DNA from: JAPORY01 sp965215385
GTDB lineage: Bacteria > Pseudomonadota > Alphaproteobacteria > Rhodobacterales > Rhodobacteraceae
Length of the DNA: 64,000 nucleotides
Direction: 5' to 3'
Assembly (NCBI GenBank): GCA_965215385.1
Contig: OZ244059.1
Span: 1,054,001-1,118,000 of the forward strand
Positions 30,247 to 39,632 of the stretch are shown piece after piece (positions within the stretch are counted from its first letter, which is position 1; the number at the start of each line of letters is the position of its first letter). The notes below the pieces were generated by a model. That model ran no database searches. It had not been told where the DNA came from and worked only from the letters and a program-made list of their open reading frames with translations. The translations under genes were made by a program, and so were the position numbers.

Positions 30247-31269
30247 ATGACCTCAGATCGCATCCCTGAAATCAATTCAGAAGCCTTACCAGAGGAACTT
30301 GATCGGGCGTTGCGACCGCAATTGCTCGCCGACTTCATCGGCCAATCAGAGGCACGAGCGAACTTGCGGGTATTTATCCAAGCCGCTCGTCAGCGTCACG
30401 AAGCGATGGATCACACATTATTCTTCGGTCCACCGGGACTAGGCAAGACAACACTCGCACAAATCATAACCCGAGAACTCGGCGTCAACTTCCGCATGAC
30501 CTCAGGGCCAGTACTCGCTAAAGCCGGTGACCTCGCCGCCATTCTCACCAATCTTGAAGCACAAGATGTATTATTTATCGATGAGATTCATCGGCTCAAC
30601 CCCGCGGTCGAGGAAATTCTATATCCCGCACTCGAAGACTTCGAACTAGACTTAGTTATCGGCACTGGTCCAGCGGCGCGAACGCTACGGATTGATCTCC
30701 AGCCCTTTACCTTAATCGGCGCAACGACAAGGTTGGGATTGCTCACAACGCCGCTGCGGGATCGCTTCGGTATTCAAATTCGCTTGCAGTTCTACGAGGT
30801 CGAAGAACTCCACGAAATCCTGATCCGCAATGCCAAAAAGCTCGGTGCCGAAGCGCAATCTGATGGTACGCGTGAGATCGCCAAACGGGCAAGAGGAACC
30901 CCGCGTATCGCTGGCCGCCTACTGCGTCGTGTGATTGATTTCGCCGATGTCGAAGGCGATGGCAGCATAACGCGGGTCCTCGCAGATGCCGCGTTGACGC
31001 GTTTGGGTGTCGATCAATTAGGCCTCGATGGTGCTGATCGTCGATATCTCCAACTCATAGCTGAAAGCTATTCGGGCGGTCCTGTTGGAATCGAAACCCT
31101 TTCAGCGGCACTCAGCGAACAACGCGATGCTATTGAAGAAGTCATTGAGCCTTTCCTCCTGCAGCAAGGATTGATCCAACGCACCCCTCGTGGGCGAACT
31201 TTGGCCCGAAAGGCTTGGGAACATCTCGGCCTCTCAGCCCCACCATGTCAGTCTAGTTTGTTCGAGTAG
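30247..31269 (+). CDS. ruvB: Holliday-junction helicase motor RuvB
   Basis: AAA+ ATPase that drives branch migration. 340 residues, standard length. Walker A GPPGLGKTTL (61-70), Walker B LFIDEIHRLNP, sensor 1 TLIGATTRLGLLTTPLRDRF (with the arginine finger region), and winged-helix C-terminus (LIQRTPRGRTLARKAWEHL). It starts 7 bp after ruvA, and the three ruv genes form one operon. A 240-bp gap separates it from ybgC. Confidence 0.97.
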   Translation: MTSDRIPEINSEALPEELDRALRPQLLADFIGQSEARANLRVFIQAARQRHEAMDHTLFFGPPGLGKTTLAQIITRELGVNFRMTSGPVLAKAGDLAAILTNLEAQDVLFIDEIHRLNPAVEEILYPALEDFELDLVIGTGPAARTLRIDLQPFTLIGATTRLGLLTTPLRDRFGIQIRLQFYEVEELHEILIRNAKKLGAEAQSDGTREIAKRARGTPRIAGRLLRRVIDFADVEGDGSITRVLADAALTRLGVDQLGLDGADRRYLQLIAESYSGGPVGIETLSAALSEQRDAIEEVIEPFLLQQGLIQRTPRGRTLARKAWEHLGLSAPPCQSSLFE

Positions 31270-31509
31270 AAGACCGACAGTTGACGAGGTTTTGATTGGC
31301 AATTCGTATATCCCTCTCTTATGAAATAATGGAGGTTGCGGATCAAAAGCCGAACTGAGAGTTAAGTTGGTTTAATCTGTTCCGACCAATGACTTATCGA
31401 ACAGCAGTCAAGTTGTTCCGCACCGGAAATTTGCTTTCTTGCCTGAACACTCGTGCCTATTCTTGTGGTTCTCGAAATCCGTGCTAGCCGCAACCAACCT
31501 ATTTCATAG

Positions 31510-31923
31510 ATGCCCTACATGTCGACCACGCACTACTTCCCTGTTACCGTCTATTACGAAGATACCGACATGGCCGGGATCGTCTATTACGCCAACTACC
31601 TGCGCTATATTGAACGCGCTCGCTCTCAAATTGTGCGGGAGTTGGGATTTGATCAAAACGCCATGCGAAACGCCGATCTTGTGTTTGCCGTGCGACGCAT
31701 TGAAGCTGACTACCTAGGTGCGGCTCGATTAGGCGACGAACTGACGGTGCGGACGACGCACGATCAGCCCTCACCAGTTCGCTGGCGATTTGAACAAGAC
31801 ATTTTTAAACGCGACAACCGCTTGTTCAAAGCCACTGTAACTGCCATTTGTATGACAACAGCCCGACGGCTGACCCGCTTCACCAAGGCGATGGCCGTAT
31901 CCAACACAGGTTCGGGTCTATGA
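31510..31923 (+). CDS. ybgC: Tol-Pal-associated acyl-CoA thioesterase YbgC
   Basis: Hot-dog-fold thioesterase, first gene of the tol operon. 137 residues. The family signature VYYEDTDMAGIVYYANYLRY holds the catalytic Asp18; the next block is ERARSQIVRELG. It starts at ATG 31510 (ATG 31519 is an alternative). About 46 bp separate it from tolQ. Confidence 0.93.
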   Translation: MPYMSTTHYFPVTVYYEDTDMAGIVYYANYLRYIERARSQIVRELGFDQNAMRNADLVFAVRRIEADYLGAARLGDELTVRTTHDQPSPVRWRFEQDIFKRDNRLFKATVTAICMTTARRLTRFTKAMAVSNTGSGL

Positions 31924-31969
31924 CCCGTGACCAAGAATTGACGACAGCATAGGAGCCTCGAGCACAAAT

Positions 31970-32665
31970 ATGGAAGTTGAGATTCTCTCGCAAGCGCAAA
32001 GCCTCGATTTCTCCATCTGGGGGCTATTTTCACGCGCTACGCTAACCGTAAAACTCACCATGGTGCTCCTCATCTTGGCGTCTTTCTGGGCTTGGGCCGT
32101 CGTCATACACAAACTGATCTCATTTCGGCGTGCCCGGAGCGAAGCGGATGCTTTTGACGAATTATTCTGGTCGGGACAGCCGCTAGATCAAATCCTCAAT
32201 CGTATCGGTGCCCAGCCGCACGGCCGCGCCGAGCGAATTTTTGCCTCAGGAATGATGGAGTGGAGACGCTCACATCGTAACAATGGCGAACTGATTGCTG
32301 GCGCACCAGCACGGATTGAGCGCTCTCTGGATGTTGCCATCGCTCGGGAAGCTGAGTCGCTGCAAAAGAGCTTACCGGTTCTAGCGACCGTGGGCTCCAC
32401 GGCCCCCTTTATCGGACTGTTTGGGACAGTCTGGGGCATCATGAACGCCTTTATCGAAATTGCAGAACAGCAAGATACCAATCTCGCTGTGGTCGCGCCC
32501 GGAATCGCAGAAGCACTTATGGCAACGGGATTGGGCCTGTTGGCAGCTATTCCAGCGGTGATTTTCTATAATAAACTGTCATCGGACAGTGATCGTATTG
32601 TCGCCGGATACCAAGCGTTCGCCGACGAGTTCATGACCATTCTTTCGCGTCAACTTGAGTGCTAA
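31970..32665 (+). CDS. tolQ: Tol-Pal system proton-channel protein TolQ
   Basis: Inner-membrane subunit of the TolQ-TolR motor (ExbB/MotA family) that powers outer-membrane constriction at division. 231 residues with three membrane helices (about residues 20-45, 130-155, 170-195). The conserved block TVGSTAPFIGLFGTVWGIMN and AEALMATGLGLLAAIPAVIF are plain. It starts at ATG 31970 and is followed within 4 bp by tolR. Confidence 0.96.
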   Translation: MEVEILSQAQSLDFSIWGLFSRATLTVKLTMVLLILASFWAWAVVIHKLISFRRARSEADAFDELFWSGQPLDQILNRIGAQPHGRAERIFASGMMEWRRSHRNNGELIAGAPARIERSLDVAIAREAESLQKSLPVLATVGSTAPFIGLFGTVWGIMNAFIEIAEQQDTNLAVVAPGIAEALMATGLGLLAAIPAVIFYNKLSSDSDRIVAGYQAFADEFMTILSRQLEC

Positions 32666-32668
32666 GCG

Positions 32669-33136
32669 ATGGAAAGCGGATACCTTCACCAAGCTGCCGG
32701 TCACCGTCGCTCAAAGCGTCGACGCACTCGACCAATGGCAGAAATCAACGTTACCCCTTTTGTCGACGTTATGATGGTCCTACTGATTATCTTTATGGTC
32801 ACTGCCCCGCTGCTAACAGTCGGCGTACCAGTTAATCTCCCGCAAACAGCCGCCAATGCGCTGCCAACCGAGAAAGAAGAGCCCTTGACCGTGACGTTGT
32901 CCCAAGACGGCAAAGTACAAATTCAAACGACCGAGGTCCCACGCGAGCAACTCGTCACGCGATTGCGATCTATCGCGGCTGAGCGTTCGTCTGATCGAGT
33001 TTACCTGCGGGCTGATGGTGCTGTCACCTATGAAGCGGTGATGGAAGTTATGGGAGCCCTAAATGCGAGCGGGTTCCCCAACATCGGGCTCGTTACAGAT
33101 ACGGGAGGACCCCGACTCGACAATCCTGCGGAGTAA
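32669..33136 (+). CDS. tolR: Tol-Pal system protein TolR
   Basis: ExbD/TolR-family inner-membrane protein with one N-terminal membrane helix. 155 residues. AEINVTPFVDVMMVLLIIFM contains the motor aspartate in VDVMMVL; the periplasmic domain follows (VYLRADGAVTYEAVMEVMGA). It is 4 bp from tolQ and 7 bp from tolA. Confidence 0.95.
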   Translation: MESGYLHQAAGHRRSKRRRTRPMAEINVTPFVDVMMVLLIIFMVTAPLLTVGVPVNLPQTAANALPTEKEEPLTVTLSQDGKVQIQTTEVPREQLVTRLRSIAAERSSDRVYLRADGAVTYEAVMEVMGALNASGFPNIGLVTDTGGPRLDNPAE

Positions 33137-33142
33137 TTCGCG

Positions 33143-34276
33143 TTGAAATCTGGCGTTTATCTTTCTGGAACGGCCCACCTGCTATTGATCGGCTGGGTCT
33201 TGTTTAACGGCACCTTTGAGTCCCGCTCAGAACCCCCGGTCGTGCAGAGTGTTACTGTCCTCTCTGTTGATCAGTTTCAGAATTTGTTTACGGACGAAAC
33301 TACAAACGATGGCGAAACCGCACCGCCACCGGTAACCGCGGCCATTCTTCCCAAACTTTCGACCCGCGACTTGAGTTCGACAATAGAACCTGAGATCGTG
33401 CCCTCGCTTCCGACCGAACAAGACAATCCTATTCGTCAAGCCGTGCCGCAGATTGCTCCACAACCGCTTGAGCCCTTTGAGAATGATCTGGTGATTGATA
33501 CTGAGACAGTGGTTCCGCCCATTCTGACCCCTGAAGAATCGCCACAGTCGGACGCTTCAGAGCAAGTTGCTTCTGACCGCATTGCCCCGACTACAAGTCA
33601 GAAACCGCCATCCAACGCTGAAACTGACGTTTTTGAACAGCCGGCTATCTCTGTTGACGGTGCGGGCGTGCCCGCAGAACAACAAGCACAGCAAGCTCGC
33701 GAGTTGGAAGAAGCCAGCCGGCAAATTGTTACCGAGGCCGAGTCAGGTCAGACCGACAGCAGTGTCGCGCAATCAATTGCGCCGCCGACCCGGCCAGCAA
33801 CTTCGGCACCGACGCCATCCCCGGCACCACCCCCTGAAGTGACCGAAGAACCAGCCGAATCGAGTAATGTTCAAATTGCGGCCGCCATCGCTGCAGCTCT
33901 GCAAAACATCGCAATTGCGGAACCGCAACCCCAACCCTTGTCGACATCGGGTTTGCAACTTACAAGAGGGGAAAAGGAAGCCCTGACCCTCGCGGTGTCA
34001 AATTGCTGGAACGTTGGATCGCTGTCGACCAAGGCATTGCAAACCACTGTTGTTGTTACCGTCCCAATGTCTGAGGACGCCCGCCCCGTGATTGCGGAGA
34101 TTCGTTTGCTATCCTATTCCGGTGGTTCCGAAGCGGCCGCACGACAGTCCTTTGAAGCCGCACGCCGAGCAATCATCAGATGCGGTGCTCGCGGCTTTAA
34201 TTTGCCGATTGAAAAATTTGAGTATTGGCGAAACATAGAAATGACGTTTAATCCCGAATTTATGAGTATCCGATGA
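33143..34276 (+). CDS. tolA: Tol-Pal system linker protein TolA (divergent)
   Basis: 377 residues: one N-terminal membrane helix (SGVYLSGTAHLLLIGWVLFN), a long low-complexity Pro/Glu/Ala/Thr-rich periplasmic middle, and a C-terminal domain (NCWNVGSLSTKALQTTVVVT) that would bind TolB and Pal. Starts at TTG 33143. The middle lacks the long Ala/Lys helix of enterobacterial TolA, as is usual in alphaproteobacteria. Its stop overlaps tolB (ATGA). Confidence 0.88.
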   Translation: MKSGVYLSGTAHLLLIGWVLFNGTFESRSEPPVVQSVTVLSVDQFQNLFTDETTNDGETAPPPVTAAILPKLSTRDLSSTIEPEIVPSLPTEQDNPIRQAVPQIAPQPLEPFENDLVIDTETVVPPILTPEESPQSDASEQVASDRIAPTTSQKPPSNAETDVFEQPAISVDGAGVPAEQQAQQARELEEASRQIVTEAESGQTDSSVAQSIAPPTRPATSAPTPSPAPPPEVTEEPAESSNVQIAAAIAAALQNIAIAEPQPQPLSTSGLQLTRGEKEALTLAVSNCWNVGSLSTKALQTTVVVTVPMSEDARPVIAEIRLLSYSGGSEAAARQSFEAARRAIIRCGARGFNLPIEKFEYWRNIEMTFNPEFMSIR

Positions 34277-35601
34277 GCAAGTTGGTTGCGCAGACCCTAT
34301 TCGTCTTGTGGTTATCGATAAACATTTCTGGCCTCGCGGTTGCCCAATCTTCGCCGCTGCGGATTGAGATCACCGAAGGCGTCATTGAGCCGTTGCCTTT
34401 CGCGACAGCGCAGTTCGCAATCAGTAGTTCCACCGCATCAGAAGTGGCCGCGAATTTACGCGATGTGATCATCGCTGACTTAGTTGGAACGGGTTTATTT
34501 CGGTCAATTCCGCAAACGGCCTTTATCAGCAAAATAACAGATTTTTCGGCGCCGATCCAATTCGCCGACTGGAAAGCGATCAATGCCCAAGCCTTGATTT
34601 CTGGTTCGGTTAGCGTTCAGGGAGACCGACTAACAGTGCAATTCCGTTTATTCGACGTGTTCGCAAGTGCCGAACTTGGTAGTGGGTTACAGTTACACGG
34701 TTCAGTAAGCCGATGGCGGCGTATTGCTCACAAGGTTGCCGATATCGTCTACTCGCGTATCACGGGTGAGGATGGCTATTTTGATAGCCGTGTGGTCTTT
34801 GTTTCTGAGTCAGGGCCAAAAAATCAGCGGCGAAAACGGCTTGCCCTGATGGATTATGACGGAGCGAATGTTCAATATCTGACCCCTGAGGACGAACTTG
34901 TGCTAGTCCCGAGATTTTCGCCCGACGGCAGGCGGATCCTTTTCACTTCTTTTCGCACCGGAAGTCCTCGAATCCACGAGTTAACAATTACCTCCGGTGC
35001 CACGCGCATACTTGAGGAGTCAGTCGGTACGATGAGTTTCTCACCGCGGTTCGCTGCCGATGGCAACACGGTTGTCTACTCATTGGAACGGGGCGGCAAC
35101 ATCGACATTTACACCCTTGATCTTGCAACCAATGCCACCCGTCGCCTCACCCGTGAACCATCAATTGAAACAGCCCCCAGCTATTCGCCAGATGGTCAAC
35201 AGATTGTCTTCGAAAGTGATCGTTCGGGGCAACAACAACTTTATGTGATGCCGGCAAACGGAGGGCCGGCCAAGAGAATCAGCTTTGGGCAAGGACAGTA
35301 TGGGACGCCAGTATGGTCACCGCGAAGCGACTTAATTGCCTTCACTAAGCAAAATCGCGGACGCTTTCATATCGGCGTTATGCGTGTTGATGGTTCTCGA
35401 GAACGTTTACTGACAGCTTCATTTCTTGATGAGAGCCCCACTTGGTCACCGAATGGTCGCGTGATTATGTTTGCCCGCGAAACTCGCGGTGCTGAAAGTC
35501 AAGCTTCGCTCTACTCGGTTGATATTAGTGGGCGCAACTTGAAGAATGTTCCGACGCCCTTTGGAGCATCTGACCCCTCGTGGTCAGACCGGGGAAACTA
35601 G
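34273..35601 (+). CDS. tolB: Tol-Pal system beta-propeller protein TolB
   Basis: Periplasmic protein linking TolA to Pal. 442 residues with a signal peptide (MSKLVAQTLFVLWLSINISG, then LAVAQS), the N-terminal domain and a six-bladed propeller with repeated WD-like blades (PRFSPDGRRILFTSFRTGS, APSYSPDGQQIVFESDRSGQ, SPTWSPNGRVIMFARETRG). It overlaps tolA by ATGA. A clear intrinsic terminator follows at 35640, so tolB ends the upstream tol transcript. Confidence 0.96.
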   Translation: MSKLVAQTLFVLWLSINISGLAVAQSSPLRIEITEGVIEPLPFATAQFAISSSTASEVAANLRDVIIADLVGTGLFRSIPQTAFISKITDFSAPIQFADWKAINAQALISGSVSVQGDRLTVQFRLFDVFASAELGSGLQLHGSVSRWRRIAHKVADIVYSRITGEDGYFDSRVVFVSESGPKNQRRKRLALMDYDGANVQYLTPEDELVLVPRFSPDGRRILFTSFRTGSPRIHELTITSGATRILEESVGTMSFSPRFAADGNTVVYSLERGGNIDIYTLDLATNATRRLTREPSIETAPSYSPDGQQIVFESDRSGQQQLYVMPANGGPAKRISFGQGQYGTPVWSPRSDLIAFTKQNRGRFHIGVMRVDGSRERLLTASFLDESPTWSPNGRVIMFARETRGAESQASLYSVDISGRNLKNVPTPFGASDPSWSDRGN

Positions 35602-35639
35602 ATTGAACTTCACGCAATTTTTTGGACATAGCTCTCCCT

Positions 35640-35662
35640 AGGACGCTGATTTAGCGTCTTTT
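35640..35662 (+). terminator. Intrinsic terminator after tolB
   Basis: A perfect six-base stem GACGCT / AGCGTC with a five-base loop, followed by TTTT, about 40 bp after the tolB stop. Flanking A-T and G-T pairs can extend the stem. It would end the ybgC-tolQRAB transcript. Confidence 0.75.
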
Positions 35663-35800
35663 CCATCGATATGGAGCCGTGTCAACCTGTCGGAATTATG
35701 GGTACGTATTGGCTTGGTTTGACTTTTGCCCTGTGAGCCGCTTGCAAAAATAGTGGAGGGGAATTGAGGGCGAGTCACGGTGAAAAAGTCGCCACATATA

Positions 35801-37712
35801 CTACTTGTAACTCGCCAATACAAAATCCAAGCTTGAGTCACACTTTTTCCACAAAATCGGCGAGTTTCCATGAATTTCTCCCACTTTTTCTCTCAAACGT
35901 GCCCGCCGACGCCGCGCTCGGGCAAATACCAGAACACTAGGGACGACAGTGAGAGCGTCTACTAGCCTCGATTCCCAACGGAATAATTCCGATGAATTGT
36001 GAGAGTCAAAGAAAATCGATCTGTAGGCGATGATTCTGCCGCCAAGGCACGGCGATGCGGTAAGGTTATAGTCAGTGTTGAGCAAGAAGGGATTATTGGC
36101 GCCTCGTCCGAGGCGAACGACAATCCGAACCTCGCTGATGGTGACATCGGCTGGGGCTTTGATGCAATCGCGAAATCGCGTCCGTGATTTCGCATTTTGC
36201 TTGCCATTTCCCAAGCGGACAGCCATGAGGCGGTAAAGATTACCGGAAATCAGGGTGAGTTGCCGATCCAAGTCAACTTTTATAGGCACGGGAGCCGATA
36301 CTGCATCCATATGAAAGAAGTCGATGGCGTCGGCGATGGCATTTTCAATCACCATACGACGCGCATACGGATCAACCAATTGGCTGACGGACGTGGTTTG
36401 TTGGTTGGTGAGCAGTAGCGTTGGTTTTTCGTGACCGAGGTCCCGAATCGCCAATTGCCGAAGGGCTTGGGGACAATTGGAAATTCGTATGTCTTGATCC
36501 AGCACCCGTGGCGTTCGGTAGATGCGTCCCACATTATTCAGACGAACGTGTTGCCACTCGCTCAGTGGCACCGCGGCTAGGGTCGCCAGCAGCGTGGCTG
36601 AACGCTTGCGTAAGGTTAAGAAGTCAATCCCGCGCTGGTTGATCTGCCACAGGTTGGCGTGGGTGGTGAGGCGTGAGTCGAACACCAATTCTCGGGGTGT
36701 GGCGGCATTCCGTTGTTGCCAAAACTCAATGAACCGCAAGATCTCATCATTTTGATCGGCTTTGCGAACCCGAGCATTGGCATAGACCAGTAAGCGGGCC
36801 TCGGCATCCCGTGCCAGAAAGGCGAGGATACCTTTTTGACGACGACTGCGTTTTGACACATAGTGCTTCTCTATGGGCGTTTCAGGCTCTTTACCGTGCC
36901 ACAGAATGGTATGAAAGTCGAGGTCGAACGAGCCGTCGCCCCGAGGTCGGTTTCTAACCCACTCAGCGCGCGATACCAGCGATCCATCAGGCCAATACAG
37001 CCTTTGGGGTCCACACGCCCCGCGTACTCGGTCAAGCTTGATCGCTTCGGAAAGACATTCAATCCGCAAATACGGCCATTCCCGGATCAAGAATATCGGA
37101 CATCAGGTGCGGCCGGGGGCCAATCTCCCCAGAACTTTAATGCCAAGAGTGCCCGAACCAGGTGGGCGGCGGGGAGCATCTTGCTACCGGGGAGGTCACT
37201 GGCGGCGACAATGCGATCGCGATAAAGCCGGATGAGATCGGGCACAAACAAGAACAAGCCACCAAACGCGGTCCGAAATGATCGGGGCTGGCGTTGTCAC
37301 GCTCGTTTGGCGAGCGTCGGTGGAGTTTGGGAATGCCGTGTTTTTGTAGGGTACGCCGCACCATCGTTGTCCCGGTTGGCAGTCTCTCATCAGGGAGCTT
37401 CTGACTGATATCTTTGATCGAGAACGGCACCGACCTGCGAAGATCCAAAATGCGTTTTTCCCGCCGTTGTTGCAGCGGGTCATCGGACTTAGGTCTTGGT
37501 CATGGCTTCAGCGCCGCAAAAAAGTCCGACACATTCGGTTTTTTTCGTATCCGGCTACAGAGGTTTCGAAAGCCGCCGAAACTATACTCATAGCATTCTG
37601 TGACGGTCTCTACGGGTTGACCATCGACGAAATGGGCTCTGAGAGCCTCGTACTGGGTCGGCATCGGCCCTTGCGGGTTCAGGAAGAGATCAGCGATCGT
37701 ATGCATTACCAT
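35801..37712 (-). pseudogene. Broken large DDE transposase (IS4/IS1634-like)
   Basis: Minus-strand relic. The N-terminal HTH piece is at 37712-37500 (TQYEALRAHFVDGQPVETVT, SRIRKKPNVSDFFA), then pieces in several frames at about 37450-36900 (LPDERLPTGTTMVRRTLQKH, GLNVFPKRSSLTEYAGRVDP), then a long C-terminal piece up to 35801 with the catalytic-domain patterns SFDLDFHTILWHGKEPETPI, HYVSKRSRRQKGILAFLARD, RELVFDSRLTTHANL and AIADAIDFFHMDAVSAPVPI. At least two frameshifts separate the pieces, so it is inactive. The right end (35737-35880) resembles 41205-41335, suggesting related element ends. The family name is by likeness only. Confidence 0.78.
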
Positions 37713-37715
37713 TAG

Positions 37716-38397
37716 CGTTCTTGGTACTGACTAACACTTTACTACATAATGTAGTTGCCGGCTATACTCGTCAACACAAAATCGTCTAATGCCGACCTAT
37801 TTTGGCATTTGGTAAGCACAATAGGGCCAAGTATGCGGTATTAGAGCGAATAACCGTGGATGCTGGGCACAGCGGTCGCGGCTGCACCGCGAGTCAAATT
37901 CCAGTGCTAAATCACAATAGCAATGTGACACCTAGTGCCAAGAACGCTATCGGCAATGATTTAGGGCTCAAAGCCGGTGGCGAAAACCGCAATTCTGCCG
38001 TAAGATTGGGGCAAAACGATCTGGAATGTTGGGCAAAATCAAGAATACTGGCTTTTTCCACTCCAGTAGTTCATATAGATTCTTCTAGTTGGGAATCGAG
38101 GCTAGAGTTGAAAGCGGAGCAGTTGCTCGACGGTCGCAAGGCGATAAAGCCTGGGCCACACAAACTGCTGACTTGGGATTGGGCAGCAAGGGCGCGCGAC
38201 CTCATTCGACAGGATCCTCGTCCGATCCCCCCTCTTTACAAAAGGAACGCCTTAGTGTTTAAATTGACCCGATACCCAAAATCTTACCCTGCGAATCGGC
38301 ACATATCTTGGGGAAGTCATTGCGGAAATTAGGGAAAGTTGACTATATGAAGTCTGTGCCAAATAACAACCAAACCCATCATAAGGATACACCCAGC
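37716..38397. other. Accessory intergenic stretch before the Calx-beta protein
   Basis: Contains a short palindrome CTACATTATGTAG-like segment at about 37742-37752 near the transposase relic end, and an open frame of 176 codons (37802-38332) with a weak TTG start and no likeness. I do not call this frame a gene. The promoter of the exported protein downstream should lie here. Confidence 0.35.
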
Positions 38398-39087
38398 ATG
38401 ACACATTCGACATCACTACTAAAGCGATTGGCGATAGTCGCGGTCGTCTCGTTCACCCTACCACTAACTTTTCACTCGGCACTTGCAGCGTCTAACGATA
38501 AGCCCGTAGTAGAGTTTGAATGGACATCAACAGGCGTACCTGAGAACATTGGTACATACGATTTGCAGATCGACATAAGCCCGGCTTCGTCGTCAGAACT
38601 GACCCTCCAATACACTGTGTGGAAATCTAAATGGACGGATGACGATGACTTCAGTTTACCGTTACCATCGGGAATGATTACAGTGCCGGCAATGGCTACC
38701 AGTGCGAAAATTACAGTAACAATCAATGACGATGCTGAATATGAGCCTTTGCAGGCAGTTAAGCTGACTCTTACGGACACCGAAGATTACGATCTCGGCC
38801 CCGCGCCTTTTCACACGGTGCACATTACCGACGATGAGGTAGAACTCGTGGAGCAGATCGGCAATTTTTTACGACAGGAGGATAGTCTTTTAAATTCCGG
38901 TTCTGCGAGAGAGACACTCTGGAAGCGAGTTCTACTGACGCTGGGCGCACCAGACAAGGTCGACCTAAGACTCGCAGATGAGACAACGATAACCCATAGT
39001 GACGCGACGATACTGGGCTCAGGGGAGACCTCTAGCCTTTGGAACAAGGCATTGAATAAGCTAGCGGCCCTCGTAGGGACGCAATAG
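38398..39087 (+). CDS. Exported protein with one Calx-beta-like domain
   Basis: A 229-residue protein with signal peptide (LLKRLAIVAVVSFTLPLTFH, SALAA) and a single Calx-beta-type sandwich (about residues 35-145): early strands near VEFEWTSTGVPENIGTYDLQ, then ITVTINDDAEYEPLQAVKLT and LGPAPFHTVHITDDEVEL, giving acidic, possibly calcium-binding DD/E loops. The last 80 residues are helical with no likeness. ATG 38398 was chosen because AAGGA lies ten bases upstream and the signal peptide starts there; the frame is open further upstream. A lone Calx-beta domain is unusual, since the domain usually comes in large adhesins; it could be a fragment that became a gene, or a small secreted binder. Confidence 0.6.
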   Translation: MTHSTSLLKRLAIVAVVSFTLPLTFHSALAASNDKPVVEFEWTSTGVPENIGTYDLQIDISPASSSELTLQYTVWKSKWTDDDDFSLPLPSGMITVPAMATSAKITVTINDDAEYEPLQAVKLTLTDTEDYDLGPAPFHTVHITDDEVELVEQIGNFLRQEDSLLNSGSARETLWKRVLLTLGAPDKVDLRLADETTITHSDATILGSGETSSLWNKALNKLAALVGTQ

Positions 39088-39632
39088 CTAGCACTTTCTG
39101 TTGGAGGTAACAGGTTAAATTTTTTCCGCCTCGCTCTCCAGCGTAACTATTGATCGTGCAGGACTGATCAATGTTCGGAAACCACAAATGCGTGTTCCCC
39201 TCAAGTTGTTGTCCAATTCGCTGGCGCTTCAAAGCGAGCGTGATCGGCGATACCGTCGTGGAGAAGTCAATCTGATCGTTGAAGTTTCTCCTAAAAGTGT
39301 GTTCGAACATCCTCCGTCAGCCCTTGCTGGTTGCCATCGGTAATGAAAGCTAAATTAATGAATTCAACACTGGCAATGACCTTAGCAAGTTTGCCATTCT
39401 TCGCCTCTGGCACCCTATTGATCCTGATTTAGAGTTAATCATACTAGACAACAGATGCCGCCGTATAGGTTAGACAGCGTGATTGGTCCTCCTACATCAC
39501 CGAACCTGTAACCCGACGCCCCAACATTAAATTGAAATAAGGCGGAGAGATGATCAGTGTTCAATTGATCGCCACACACAACACCCTAGTTTATAGTGTA
39601 ACCCCCAACTCACAAGACACAAGTCTAACCAA
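39088..39632. other. Intergenic, one coding-like fragment
   Basis: A 60-codon plus-strand frame at about 39140-39342 has good amino-acid composition but no start codon with an RBS, so it is likely a relic. Nothing recognised otherwise. Confidence 0.35.

Noticed and set aside
37802..38332. 176-codon frame before the Calx-beta gene
   Set aside because: TTG start without RBS, unstructured composition and no likeness; left as intergenic.
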